A stretch of 64,000 bases of DNA from Apostichopus japonicus (taxonomy: Eukaryota > Echinodermata > Holothuroidea > Aspidochirotida > Stichopodidae): assembly GCF_037975245.1 (NCBI RefSeq), contig NC_092567.1, positions 24,852,876-24,916,875 of the forward strand. The letters run 5' to 3'. Shown here one piece after another: positions 1 to 40,545 of the stretch (position 1 is its first letter; the number at the start of each line of letters is the position of its first letter). Both the position numbers and the translations under genes were made by a program. The notes below the pieces were generated by a model. That model did not search any database, was not told the DNA's origin, and saw only the letters and a list, made by a program, of their open reading frames with translations.

Positions 1-491
1 TGAATCAACGTCAAGGTCAGTAGCTTCCTTTGCAGTCTTCTTCAGTCGGGTTGTGTGTGTGGACGCCTCATGGGTGAGGCAGCAAAATTATATGATTTTT
101 GTGTGGTAGGATGTAATATCCAAAATGTATACATAAGCAATCCCTTTAAATAACTTGACCCCAGTGAGGAGGATTATCTTAATTATTATAGATTAAGTCA
201 TATCTCCATGTCTATTCCCACAATAGTGTGTCCTTGTATATATGCAGCAATTGGAGACTAGAATAAGAAGAGTAAAGAAGCAGAAATTGTAAACCTACGT
301 GTTTGTTTCTTTATTTCAAATTGGAGAACAATACAGTAAGAGGTTGCCCATTCTAAGACTGTTAGTTTATAATTACTACCCAGACCCTCTGTGAGGCTTG
401 CTAATATCCTCCCATTTTCATTAGAATAATTATTTATCTGGATTTTTATTGGAATAAAAAAACCCAGCTTTCCAACATAAAGGGAACTTAC
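1..491. other. Start of harmonin intron 5; nothing else supported
   Basis: AT-rich sequence without a convincing exon. A minus-strand segment below about position 83 has an acceptor-like sequence, but it reaches an early stop in the phase required by exon 5. Confidence 0.5.
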
Positions 492-603
492 TGCGGACTT
501 TCAGCTCCAGAGTCTGGTTACGAATCTTCAGAAGCAGCAGGATCTCAGAATGAAGGGCTTGTGACAGATCAAAGCCGTTGATACGAACAATCTCGTCGCC
601 AGG
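492..603 (-). CDS. USH1C: Harmonin exon 5 (second half of PDZ1)
   Basis: The acceptor CATCCCTCAG lies at 604-605 and the donor GTAAGT starts at 491. The exon encodes PGDEIVRINGFDL, then a helix and the final strand ending KVR, closing the PDZ domain. It ends in phase 1. No convincing next exon is seen in the remaining 491 bases, so the gene continues out of the window. Confidence 0.9.
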
Positions 604-3600
604 CTGAGGGATGGAAAAGAGGAATGAATTTTCAGCCCTTTCCGATACAACAGTAAGACCTAGAGTTACAGAGACTATGATGGCAGCATTTCACTAAACA
701 CTTGTCTGAGTAACTTTATAAAGTCCCTTTATTCCAACGGGATACTCCAGTGGCTGGGGTAGATTCTTTACCAAGTTTGCAGCAGATTTTCTGAATCTCT
801 AGTTTATGTCAAAAACCACACCTTCAAAGCATTTTGTTCAGGGCAGATATGAAAGATTCAAATTTTGGTGATATATTTTGTGAATTAAATGCAACTGGAA
901 AACAGCAGCAGAGTGTATGATGTCAGCATGGCAATTGACCTGAAGATGCATTTGTTTTTCTTTTATAATATTTTCTAGTCATTAATCCAACGAGGAAAAT
1001 AATATTTGTACAAAAAAAGTTGCTTTTTAATTAAATTTTCATTAAAAATGACATTGAAAGCTTAGCAAACAATCAAAATGTATCAGATTTCAACAGACTT
1101 TATAAAGCCTAAGTAAAGTTTAAATTGATTCATATTTGCCACGATGACATCACATGACAGCACATGTCAATCACATACTCTGATCCAACTCCTGGAGTAG
1201 TTGAAGGTTTAACTAGTCAAAATAGGTTACATTCAATCAACCATTATCACAATTTTGGGACGAGATAATGAGATTTCAGATTTTCAATTGACAACTGAAA
1301 CAAACTAATACGTTAACTTTGTGTGACAAGAAATGTTCTGCAACAGATTAATCAATTACTCTACAATATTTCAAATGTTCAAAAGTTAAACATCCTACTT
1401 CAAATGAGAGGGACTTGCTAAATGCAGATTGAATGATTACAATTTTACAGATTTAAAATTGATTCATATCCTCTTTCAACAAGGCTGGAAGGTTAAAGCA
1501 ATTCTGGAAAAAGGACATCTTGGCATCTACTGTTTCATTTCATATCATTTATATCATTTGATTTATTTGTTTGCTCACAATATTCAGGTGATAATAATAA
1601 GCACGTATAAAGTAACAAAAATACAAAGAGTTATGAAAGGAAGGGCTCTAAAAAATCTTTATGGCTTAATGAGTAGAGCACTCCCTATACTAAACAATGA
1701 AAATAATCAGACAATTTATTACCATCAGTCCTTGAATCTCAGCCAAAGATTTTGAATCTACTCTGGACACAAAGGCCCGTGTTCCATAATCCAGACCACC
1801 GCGGAATGTGAATCCCAGATCCTCAATTCCTTTCCTCATCAAACGGATCGTCTTGAGTTTTTTGCTGGAAGAGACATTTTTAGTATGGTTTAGTCAGACA
1901 ATGTTGGAAAGTGACTGTATTTGAGTATTTCCATTTTGCTAAAGGAGGAAGGCAGAAGAGGTGAAGAGGAGGAAGGGAGGAGAGGGGGAGAGGGGGAGAG
2001 GAGGAGGGAGGAGAGGGAGAGGAGAAGGAAGGAGAGAGGGAGAGAAGAAGGGAGGAGAGGGGGAGAGGAAGAGGGGGAAAGGAGGAAGGGGGAGAGGGGG
2101 AGAGGAAAAGGAAGGAGAGGGAGAGAGGAGAAGGGAGGAGAGGGCGAGAGGAGGAAGGGAAAAGAGGGGGAGAGGAGAAGGAAGGAGAGGGGGGGATGAG
2201 GAAGGGAGGAAGGGAAGAGAGGGGGAGAGGAAAAGTAAGGAGACAGCTCAGAGAGGGAGAGGAGGAAGGGAGGAGAGGGGGAGAGGAGAAGGAAGGGAGG
2301 AGGGGGAGGAGGGAGGAGGAGAGAGGAGGGGAAGGAGAATGAGAAAGAAGGCCAGGAGTTGACTTATGAGTAAACTACCTCACTCATCTTTACTTCATCA
2401 GCAGGACACAATTAATTTGTACACATCTCTAATTTTGGAGAAGTCTTTGATTTGTGTGAGTTCACAAGACGAGGATGGAGTTTGAGGAGGGTGGCATTTG
2501 ATTGAGGATGGTGGCGAGTAAATTTGCAGGAGGGAGCATCATTATTACTACATAAACCACAGCTGTTCATCGACAGTCAATCTGAGAAGGTTTTTACTTG
2601 CTTGCACTTTTCTCTTTTTGCATAAATTGTGAAATTTATGGTTAAGATGTGTTGAGGGTGGTGGATAGATGGGGGGGGGGGTGGTTCAAGTGGCTGGTGG
2701 TAGCATATATATACTAATAAATTTAAAATCACAAAAGTGTTTTTCTTTAACTATTAATACACCATGCTGACAATGCAACATGAATATGTCTACCACTGCT
2801 TGACCTGATATGACATTAAACTTATCTTTCTATCTATCCAAAGATCTACGAAACAGTCGACAACTTTAACAGCCCTTACGTATTACCCTGCCATAAACTG
2901 TAACATGCTGTAAATAATTATCTACAGCAGTTTACTTACAGTTAATCTATCAGCAGTCATATCATGCATGCACACACACACACATTTTGTATTACTACAG
3001 TAAGTCTTATATACCACTATGTATACTTTAGTGTCTACCCCAATAGGTACACTGCAACTTGTTAAGTTATGCAGACGTTTTTAAGGACTGGACTTTGATC
3101 AGTAAAGTCAATAAACGAGACTCTCATGTACATTTTTGTGCATAACAGACAGACAACAGTGCATGCATGTGAATGTATGTATGAATGTGGGTGTGTCCAC
3201 TTGTTTTGTATTCTGAGGACTTGAACAAAAGAATTCCAAGTCCTCAGAGGTCATTTTAAAAGAATCCACATATCATCAGACAAATTCTTCTGTTCAGGGG
3301 CATTGTTAAGATAAGGGTGCGTGGATTTGAACAACGGGATAAACAATGGAGTCCTCGGTCTGAAAGTAAAACACACCTGTGTGTGTTTGTTTGTGTGTGA
3401 ATATCATATTCATCATCAATGCTACCAAAAATTCTGAAATATTGTTAAAATAATATAATAATATTAAGAGAATATTTACAGTTCTATAATCAATTAGTGT
3501 GCATCAACTGTTCTTATATACCATTTAAAGTGATTTAATCTCTTTCTCAAATTTTGTGTCTTTTGAGGTTACTAGAATGACCGTTTCAACATCCTCTGCC

Positions 3601-6600
3601 CGTCCCCTCCCCTCCCCTCCCCTCCCCCTCCAGTGAATTACTCTGAATTAGTGCAATATTCCAATTTTGAAAACTTTTCACAGGATTTTCATTGTGTAAT
3701 ATTGTTTGTAAATAATACTACATTATCAAGTATTTTATTAATTTATATAAATCTAGTTTGAAAAGGGAAAAGATTGTTTTGGTTAAAACAGCATCAAAGA
3801 CCTTCACTTGAACTTCTTCAAATGTCACTAGTTGAAATTCTGTTTGTGGCAAAAACTCTCTTAACTTTGCTCTTTTCAAATTTTGTTTACAATTTCCCAT
3901 GTCAGGTTTCCATTGGTGGTTGATTTAATTTTACTTAAAATAAATTGTTAACAACTTTAAAATCCAAAGGTGACTTACCCCGGAACTGTCGGACATATTC
4001 TGTCATACTTTATTTGATGGTGAACGGCAACAAATGGCCTCACGGCTTCAAAGAGGTGCAGGCGGTTTGGATCGGCCAACGAAAAGCGGAGACTCTGCAC
4101 CAACTTTTGGACGTCATTAGTACTGCAGGTGGTTGAAAGCAGAGAAACATAGTTTGCAATCTGAAATCATTGAGGAAGGATTTCGTAACGAATACAGTTC
4201 GAGTAGTACAGTACCGTAACATATACTCTTTTGAACAAAGACCTATTGTTGAAATTTTATGCAAATGTCAGATTCTACAAAGACAACTCATGCATATGTA
4301 TGCAACAAAACTACTGCAAGAAAATTGAGTGAAATGGTACAACAATGCATGATTTCAGTGAAAGCTATTATTGGGTTAACTGTATCTTATGAGGCAAGAA
4401 GTATAATTAATTGATTGTAAAAGTAAAAGTGACTGAATACTGACTTTGTCAGTCTTTATCACTATCAGTGCAGTTTGAACATAAATTCTTTGGGAGATGA
4501 AAAAAAGCCCTGCTTTATGTATGTATGTATTTTAGATCCTACTGCAAGCAGGAACTCGCGAAGAAGCCTCATTGGTTTATCAAAGCCGCAAGCTGACCGA
4601 AGTCAGTCTCTTAGATTCATATTTAACATCCATGATTATGAATTGTTAATTGTCAACAACTCTGTAACTGGACGACATACATTGATCTGGGAGTAACTCC
4701 AACCGGGGACCCCGGTCAGGGACACTGACACAGGTAATACCACTGCAGTGAAAGCCCAGCTTTGAGGGGACATGGTCTACACTCCTCTCCATGCCCTTGA
4801 CTCCCCCCTGTTTGTTGAACTGTGCATTTGTGAATACCATTCAAATATGCTCCAGAAAATGGCAGAAAAAGTACTAAAAGCATTGTACCATTTAGTATTT
4901 CATTTGGCAACAAAATTTGTGGTAATTTCAGTGATGAACCCAGACCTTGGCTTGCCTTGATGTTAACAGAGGTATAGAATGACAGGTTATGGTAAAGAGT
5001 GTTATGTAGCTAATTAAGGTACAGAAGGACCCACATGAGAACCAAATTTTTATCTTCCCTCTGTTGTAATGCCATTCAATGGACAGTCCTAAAATAACAT
5101 TTATTTTTCACCGGTGAAAGAAGAACACATTCTAAGCATCCTTGGTAAAGATTGGATCCAGTTCCTACATGACATTCTCAAAATATTGATAATTGAGGTT
5201 GTCACGGTTTTTGTGCCGTAAGTGAACTTTAAGCAAACGGGTGTATGATGTCATAGTTGTGCAATGCTAGCAACCTTCTTTTTCACTTTATGGTTTTGGC
5301 ATTGGATTGGACGGGATTCCAATTTTACCTCAGGGGTTGTGAAGTTAACAATATTCACTGGATGGTAGTTTATCCACACTGAGAAGCATCCCACTTTTGA
5401 AGAAGAAAATTGTACCTAAATTTGGAAAAAGGTACAAATTTGTTAGTGTGCTTCTATCACACCACACCTGTTTGTTTCAAGAGCACTTCTGCTTCAAAGT
5501 GCGGCAACTTCAAATGTTGTCATCTCGAAAACGGTTCATAGGAATTGAATGCAAATTTCGCCAGGATGTTAAGAATTTGTTCCTTCTTCATAGATCTTTC
5601 GAATGAAAATTTTACCCCCCCCCCAACCCGACTATCCATTCTTATTAAGACCACTCACTGTAAGTCCTATAACCCAAACTTACCAAATTTGTAATATAAC
5701 GCTGCAAGTGCATCAGCTTCTACAGAAGCACTCTTGAGACTGATCCTGGAGAAACATTGATTGAGATGAGATGGTTGCAAATCTTCTGATGATGACAAAT
5801 TATGGAAACAAACAACACTGATGAAAACTGGCTTGATGAAGCTTTTGGAATGATTGCTGTTGCTTTTGATGTAAAGATGAAATCTAACATATATTTGGTG
5901 GCGTACGTAGTGGAACTGGCTAGGACATGTGCTGCGAAAAGACAGGGCAGACATCAATTACATAGCTCTGGGATGGACCCCAGAAGGTTCAAGAGCAGGA
6001 GGAAGGCCTAAAACAATATGGCAGAGGACAGTAGAAAAAGATAGAAGGAGAGCAGGCTGGAATAGTTGGAACGAAGCCAAGACAGCAGCAGCAAACAGGA
6101 AGAATTGGAGGGAAGACCTCTCGGCCTTGTGTGCCTCTTAGCTCAGAGAGCGTTAAGATCAAGATAAGTGGTCACATGCATAGTTTTCCTACAGTAGCCT
6201 GTAAAATTTACTGGGCACCCTACTTATAGCCTATAGGCTATCCCTATCATGCCCATCCAAACGTTTCACGTATAGAAATCATTAGCATGGGCCCGTACAG
6301 TATGGTTTTGTCAATGGGCCACTTTGACTCGCACAGAGAAAAGTTTCTCACTTGAACAGCTGGCTAAAGTAATTTTAGAAAATTTGAGTGGTATGTGTAA
6401 AAGAAGAAAAAAAGGGGGATTAAATAAAATCAACCAGAATTATTTAGATAGTCACAAATTTTCAGACTGGTGATCACATGACAAATCACAATATATAGCG
6501 TACAACACAACAAAATGCATGCATTCATGGAGTGTGGTTTCAACGTAAATTGCATAAATCACATTTTCTGTGGTCACCTGCGATACTCCTTCAGGGTTTC

Positions 6601-8043
6601 ATATATCTTCTCCTCTTCTGTTGGATTATTCAGAGCGGCGTGAACCTAGCAAGTTCATAAGAAATATATATTACAATTTTTATTTTACATATTCTTTGGT
6701 TTTCATCATGAAAGTTTTTGATCACTTCAATTTGCCAAGTTTACACCTTTGAAAATCACACCAAAACTGGAATTCCTAGAGCTTACATGAACTATTTGCT
6801 TGAAATCTATCACATGTAAACAAACACTTACAGTATACTAATTGACCTAAATTTCTTTATTTCCCATACAAATCCATACTCTAGGCCTAGCTAGGGCAGA
6901 CCTCTGTCTACAGTACATCAATATATGCACTTGTTTGTGTTTTACAAAACTAGCATATGAAACTTCTTTTGCTGACAGACTTGTATTAAAATTCCCATTT
7001 TCACCTTTCTTGACCCATGGAGCTATAATAGCTCCATGCTTGACCTTAGTCACTGTCAATTTTTTTTTTTTAACTCACATATATGTATATTGTGAAGTAG
7101 ACAAGCACTTGTTAAAGCCTAGCTTACAGTATTTGATTGCTGAAGTTAACCTGCCTGCAGCAAGGCTAATCAAGAATGAACAAACTATTGAATTGACCCA
7201 CTACAATTCAAAATGTATAGGCTTGGTCTTAGAGGTTACACCTTACTACTAAACTGGTCATTACTACTAGTATAGTCAAGGCTTCATAATTGACGCACCC
7301 CCGTAATTGACGCACCTTCAATTATTACTAGCAACGATACAGCAGGCCACCTAAACTTTTTGAAGTCAAGCAGAATTACATATTTTATGAGTTTGAATCC
7401 TTTTCAGCTATTTGCTGACCATATTGTGGTATTTTTTAAGCTTTTAACACCCTCCCACCATTTTTGCACATTTTTTGGTCATTTGGAAATCTTACTTCCT
7501 AAAAATAACCAACATTACCTCAATATGATAACACTGCTCTCTGGAACCTGACCAGTCTGAGCTAAGAGGCTCAGAGCATTGCAAACAGCATCTAAAGTCA
7601 ATGGATGTATACTAAGGCCTACACTAAAGTTAGCTTTGCAACGAATGTGTCAATTTAGGGGTATGAAAGAACTTGACACGGCAGACATTTTGTGGTCAAA
7701 TTCTGCTCAATTGTACGGTGCATAAGCACAGAACCTTAAATATTTTGAGATCATAACATTTCTGAGGAACTACACATATGAAAAACACAAACAGTCGAGT
7801 GATTTGGATTTTTCCTTGATAGATATCGTTGATAAAATCCTTAAGTGCGTCAATTATGAGCCCACCATGCTACTAGCCATTCATTGATAACAGCTAGCGT
7901 AGGCTAGGTCGTAAGTTACGCGTTAGTGCAAGGCTTAAAAAAAGAGTAGGCTAGGCACCCTATCGTCACTTCTTGGGACGAAGGCTACAGAGCCTGGGAA
8001 TATATACCTGAGCTTGAAAATTGTCTCTCGTAGTGTCGCCCAT
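492..8043 (-). CDS. USH1C: Harmonin-like PDZ scaffold, 5' part of gene (5 exons, continues beyond base 1)
   Basis: Five exons join in frame (8043-8008, 6645-6578, 4122-3979, 1864-1723, 603-492) to encode the first 167 residues. Residues 1 to about 82 match the N-terminal harmonin homology domain, including a segment of the form ADPNRLHLFEAVRPF that parallels vertebrate harmonin NEPSRLPLFDAIRPL. Residues 84-167 form one PDZ domain with a DLGFTFRGG carboxylate-binding loop and a PGDEIVRING core. Harmonin is known as an actin-linked scaffold of stereocilia and brush-border microvilli that binds cadherin tails through its PDZ domains; that role is inferred here. Later PDZ domains and the coiled coil would lie to the left of the window. 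Whirlin and PDZD7 share the domain order, but the sequence is closest to harmonin as I remember it. Confidence 0.88.
1723..1864 (-). CDS. USH1C: Harmonin exon 4 (first half of PDZ1)
   Basis: The acceptor TCTCTTCCAG lies at 1865 and the donor is GTAATA at 1722. The exon encodes residues 84-130, starting KKLKTIRL and containing DLGFTFRGGLDYG, the ligand-binding loop and first strands of the PDZ fold, and ending GLM. The intron upstream of this exon carries an exceptionally long polypyrimidine stretch on the sense strand (see 1941-2355). Confidence 0.9.
1941..2355. repeat. Purine-rich (GGAGAGG/GGAAGG)n tract, polypyrimidine on the gene's sense strand
   Basis: About 400 bases of almost pure A/G on the plus strand, made of variants of AGAGGGGGAGAGGAGGAAGG. 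The harmonin transcript runs on the minus strand, so the pre-mRNA would carry this as C/U-rich sequence ending about 75 nt upstream of the exon 4 acceptor. Open frames of 92 and 133 codons here are low-complexity artefacts. Confidence 0.92.
3979..4122 (-). CDS. USH1C: Harmonin exon 3 (rest of homology domain)
   Basis: The acceptor CACCTGCAG precedes TACTAATGAC and the donor is GTAAGT at 3978. Residues 36-82 include DVQKLVQSLRFSL and ADPNRLHLFEAVRPF followed by a His-Gln-x-x-Tyr-Asp segment, in the order seen in vertebrate harmonin. The exon ends in phase 2 (GG) and with the first C of exon 4 gives Gly83. Confidence 0.9.
4535..4700 (-). mobile_element. tRNA-derived SINE, body only (copy 1)
   Basis: About 165 bases match 55640-55805 at roughly 90% identity by eye, sharing for example CAAGCAGGAACTCGCGAAG and GCTGACCGAAGTCAGTCTC. 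The tRNA-like head seen in the other copy is replaced or strongly diverged beyond 4700. This copy sits in harmonin intron 2. Confidence 0.8.
5911..6141 (+). pseudogene. 3' end of a non-LTR retrotransposon reverse transcriptase (5'-truncated)
   Basis: An open frame of 76 codons starts WNWLGHVLRKDRAD, continues with a TPEGSRAGGRPKTIWQRTVE block and ends NWREDLSALCAS before TAG at 6139. This is the typical C-terminus of many animal LINE ORF2 proteins (W-x-GH-x-LR, GRPK-x-TW-RTVE, WR-x-x-x-x-ALC). The catalytic domain and the endonuclease are missing, as expected after 5' truncation on insertion. It lies antisense in harmonin intron 2. The clade (RTE, CR1 or another) cannot be fixed from this tail. 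Confidence 0.85.
6578..6645 (-). CDS. USH1C: Harmonin exon 2 (homology domain, first helices)
   Basis: The acceptor TTGCTAG precedes GTT CAC GCC and the donor is GTGACC at 6577. Residues 13-34 read VHAALNNPTEEEKIYETLKE then YR. The spacing and the EK-x-Y-x-x-L pattern fit the harmonin homology domain. The exon ends in phase 2 and its AG plus the T of exon 3 makes Ser35. Confidence 0.85.
7016..7038. repeat. Near-perfect palindrome CATGGAGCTATA...
   Basis: CATGGAGCTATAATAGCTCCATG is a 23-base palindrome with one mismatch at its centre. The same 12-base arm recurs as an inverted pair at 61176-61206. Confidence 0.7.
7280..7862. mobile_element. Probable non-autonomous DNA transposon with 18-19 bp inverted ends
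   Basis: GGCTTCATAATTGACGCAC at 7280-7298 is answered by GTGCGTCAATTATGAGCC at 7845-7862, an inverted match with one extra T. The motif TAATTGACGCAC is repeated directly at 7304-7315, just inside the left end. No transposase is present in the 583 bases and no clear target-site duplication is seen. It lies in harmonin intron 1. Confidence 0.6.
8008..8043 (-). CDS. USH1C: Harmonin exon 1 (start codon)
   Basis: ATG at 8043-8041 opens MGDTTRDNFQAQ, twelve codons ending in phase 0 before a GTATAT donor at 8007. The position of this short peptide, directly before the V-x-x-x-L helix of the homology domain, matches the vertebrate N-terminus, which also starts only about twelve residues before it. 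This start was chosen because it joins exon 2 in frame and no other nearby ATG does so sensibly. Confidence 0.78.
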
Positions 8044-11000
8044 TTTGTTATGGTAACCCGTCTAGCTTAGGTTTATATCACGATGTCTTAAACTTTAAAA
8101 CGAATTCCACATTTATGTTAACTCGATTAAATTTTCTCGCAATCAACCTAGGCTCGATTGAAGCTAGCTAATGTTTGACATTCGAACTGATTATACCGGG
8201 CAAGTTTAACGTGCTTGAGCGCAAAGTGTTTTATTTGTTCTTTGGGCTGGGAATTCTAACGACCTTCGGACAGCTTCCATGCTGACTTAATTTGATCGGG
8301 ATCCTATAAATAACAGCAATTTATGTAAACACTGCGTTGGCCGTAGAGGGAAAAGAACATTATTATGTGATGTTGTGGGACTAAACATAGATTTTCGGTC
8401 AAGTGGCTCCAACCGTGTACGGTTAATAGACGTATATACTAGTAGACTATTGCGATTTCCACTGGGCGAATTGTTAAGTTGATGTTGGAAATCTGAACTT
8501 TTTATAGGCCTTTCCAGATTTCGAATATGTGAGCTCCAATCCAATTTCCTTCGTTTTTTCTTTTCCTGGAAATTTTGTCTATTTCATCACCACTTCCCCC
8601 AAAGAGGTAAATCCGGCCAAGTCGACAAACGCAGAAGGGAGAAAGGGGGGGGGGTATCAAGGATAATGGCTCTGAATTACCAGCAATTAATGCTATAGAA
8701 GGATTAACCATTTGAAATAGTGGCGAATAACTTAATTAGAAAAGACTTCCAATGGTTATTATTGGTCTAAGGATATTTATATAGGAATGTTTTCTTTAAT
8801 CATCATCTCGTTACCCCTATAACCAAATGCTGGGGTCGCCGAGGATACGGCCGTTAGGCCCGGGGAAAAACAGGGGGCCGTGGAAATGAAGGGGGTGTGG
8901 GAAACTATGGGATAAAGATATGGGATCAAAATATATCCAAGAAAAACCTTTTGAAGAGTGCGAAAAGAGGACTGTTGCGTTTGTGAAGAATATTCAAGAC
9001 GCCATTCTAGTGAGAGTGTGAATCTACCTGATTGAAGGCGCTATTCTACAATAGCATTATACTACAGGTACCCTGGTGACTATTTTTCCCGGGCTCAGTC
9101 TGGCTGTCGGACACCACTATATACGTACCCACCATCGCCCCACCCATTGCATTTTACACCATTATGACGTGGAAATGAAATACAAGCAGTGTAAATGGGG
9201 TTTTCTTGGTTCATTTATTTTTCCTCGCAACATAACTTACGTTCCATCGTTTATATATGCAAACCTTGCGCTGCATATATGTTGACTAGACCACTAAGGG
9301 ATCATAATATTAATAACTTAGTAATAAAAACAATAGCAGAGGTGTGAATTATGAAAAGGATTAATTACATGTCCAAATTAAAATAAAGTACATGCGAAAA
9401 CAAGTTAAAAAGATGTAGAAAAATATATCACTAAATGAGATCATAAAACTAAAAAATGAAAGCTGTTGTTACGAGAGAGATGACCAATTAGGGCACAGAC
9501 ACCTATATGGTGCATAAAACTTAAAATAGCCATATTTACAACATGAAACCGTGATGATTTTTTGAAGAATACTTCGTAAAAAAAATATATCACAGTTTTT
9601 CAAAAGAAGTGATGTCTGTGGTGTCTATTCTATTTATTATTTATTTATAGTCATGCAAGGGTATAAACAAACCGCAAAAATTGACGGACACGCTTGTATA
9701 AGTTCCAGTAATACTTCGCTAGTTTTATGTGCAAGAAGGTGGCTGTCCCTAATATATATTTCTATAGCTGTATCACGAACGTTAACTCAGTAGATATCAT
9801 ATGGCATTATTCATGTATATGCATGACAGGCCGACCACGTGATTTCACCTTCCACCAAAATCGGCGCAGCGCATGAATATTACCAATAAACTTCAATGGT
9901 TTATGAATGTATATCCTAGGGGCATTACATGAAATGTGTGCGATACAAAATAGGTCAGAGTATAGAAATACCGTTACTTAACAACCAAATACAAAACAAC
10001 GGCTGTAAGGCCTAAGTTCTGCTACTGGAAATTATTTTATGTGCGTATATACTGTCTTTGTTTAACGAGATGCTGATTCTGTAAGCAGACAGGCTATATA
10101 ACTTCATGTAAAGAAATGAAGAAGAAATAATTACAAGAAAGAAGTAAGAATTTGTTGTTGCAGACGTATTTTGAATTTACACCACACTAAACGTATGGAA
10201 AGGCTATGTTTGACTTTCATACAACTCAAGCCTGTCACAAGGTATGTACAGTCAAGCGTGGTTATGTTGTATTGTAGAACACGTGACTACACGGTGTCGA
10301 TCACATATTTATCACGTGAAAACATCTTCTGAGGTACTCTCCTTTCATTATTTATTTCTATATATGATACATCCAAATAGTCTACACACATGCAGTCTCT
10401 ATGCTTTCGAATTTATTTACACTTGCGGCGTGCCTTGATGTATCCGTCAAAGTTACGTGCGTATATCGATTGTCTTGCATATATAAACCAAGAACTTGTG
10501 AACGGCACTACGTATTGCCTCCAAACATGCTAGAACCCCCCTCCCCTTCGCCCTCCATGGTCAGCTACAATTAGAATGTAACCCTTGCTCATATACATAC
10601 ATTCTCATGCGAGTGAATAGTAAGAGGTGAGAGAGGGGCTAGGATGGAGTGGGATATTCCATGACAATAGTTTCTGAAAATTCATTGAACCTCTTTTGGG
10701 AGTTGCAATACTTAAAACGTATGTCATATAAACTAATCAAGTAATGCGTTTTCATTTCGATATATTAATGTATATATGAAATACAATACATGTGGGTCAC
10801 CGTGACAACACTTCGCCTGTAAATCTTGGAATTTCTGTGAGAAATGAATCCTCAACATTTCATATAACCTCATAAGGCACATAATTCAGCTTGTAGACAA
10901 ATATATGTAATGCAATGAATTAAAATAGTCATCAATGCTCTCACAGTTGTTCAGATCAGTGGCGCAAAATGGCGCAAAATACTTACGCATCGATAAAAGA

Positions 11001-11571
11001 AAGACAATGTCACACATGTGACAGTAGGCCTAACTTACTGGATATGTCAAATCGCTAAAGATTGAAAAACAAAATATCGGAAATAAGGCTACCAGCTGGC
11101 AGATAATGTAAAGACTTTGATCTTCACCCTCGTAAAAAGGACAAAATTATATGTCAACCTACCTTTCTTGGGTTATATGCTAGTATATGTTTCGTTACTC
11201 CAACAACCCCACACCACACCACCTAACCACACCCTCAACATCTTCCCACAACAGATCTTCTTGGCAAGAACATAAAATAGTTCGATCAAAATATTTCTAT
11301 GATATTATTTTCGTATTTCTGGACAGACCGACAGAACATATTTTATTACTAAAATACTTTTAGTAGTTTTTTTCTCTTTTTTTAAATTTAGGGCTCAGCG
11401 GAAGACTTAGAGATCTTGAAATAAGAAAAGAAGATTAACAGTATCGAAGACAATCTCAAATATGGAAATTCCTGAGGACGAGGAGGGAATTTGCTTATAT
11501 AAACACTAAAGCAAATGAAACCAGTTCATGGATGGATTTTCTTTAAATTACAGATTACAAGGGTACTGTTC
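8044..11571. other. Intergenic region between the Frizzled/Kunitz/Ig gene and harmonin
   Basis: About 3.5 kb that must contain the harmonin promoter, 5' UTR and any upstream exon, none of which I can pin down. It holds AT-rich unique-looking sequence, a G9 tract near 8650, a GC-rich patch near 8830-8900 resembling dispersed repeats, and scattered short palindromes. No coding exon is supported. Confidence 0.6.
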
Positions 11572-11577
11572 TTTATT
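11572..11577 (-). terminator. Polyadenylation signal AATAAA for the Frizzled/Kunitz/Ig gene
   Basis: AATAAA reads on the minus strand 78 bases past the stop codon at 11657-11655. It is the first canonical signal downstream of the terminal exon, giving a short 3' UTR of roughly 100 nt. Confidence 0.55.
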
Positions 11578-11654
11578 TATCAATATTCTTTTAATTAATG
11601 TGATTGTTCTTGTTTTCCTCGTGTTTTTGTCTTCTGAATGCAGGCGGCAATATT

Positions 11655-40405
<28,751 letters not shown>

Positions 40406-40538
40406 TTTCAGTTTGTTTTCTTTCCCCTGTCGAGGTTATTTTGCGCGAATTTTATTCCAGACTCCTGAAAGTTTTTGGTTTTTTGAAGAGCTCTCAAAAA
40501 CAAATATAGGAATGAGACGCTGCAGAATAGGACCACAG

Positions 40539-40545
40539 ATATATA
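40539..40545 (-). promoter_or_regulatory. Possible TATA box of the mosaic gene
   Basis: TATATAT on the minus strand lies 134 bases upstream of the ATG at 40405, which would allow a 5' UTR of roughly 100 nt. The sequence is AT-rich throughout, so chance is likely enough that this stays tentative. Confidence 0.2.

Noticed and set aside
1-83. Possible next harmonin exon on the minus strand (acceptor before GCGTCCACAC)
   Set aside because: In the phase set by exon 5 it reads about sixteen codons to a stop and does not resemble harmonin. A truncating alternative exon cannot be excluded, but nothing supports it.
1921-2362. Overlapping open frames rich in Glu, Gly and Arg
   Set aside because: Translations of the purine-rich tract, inside a harmonin intron and on the opposite strand.
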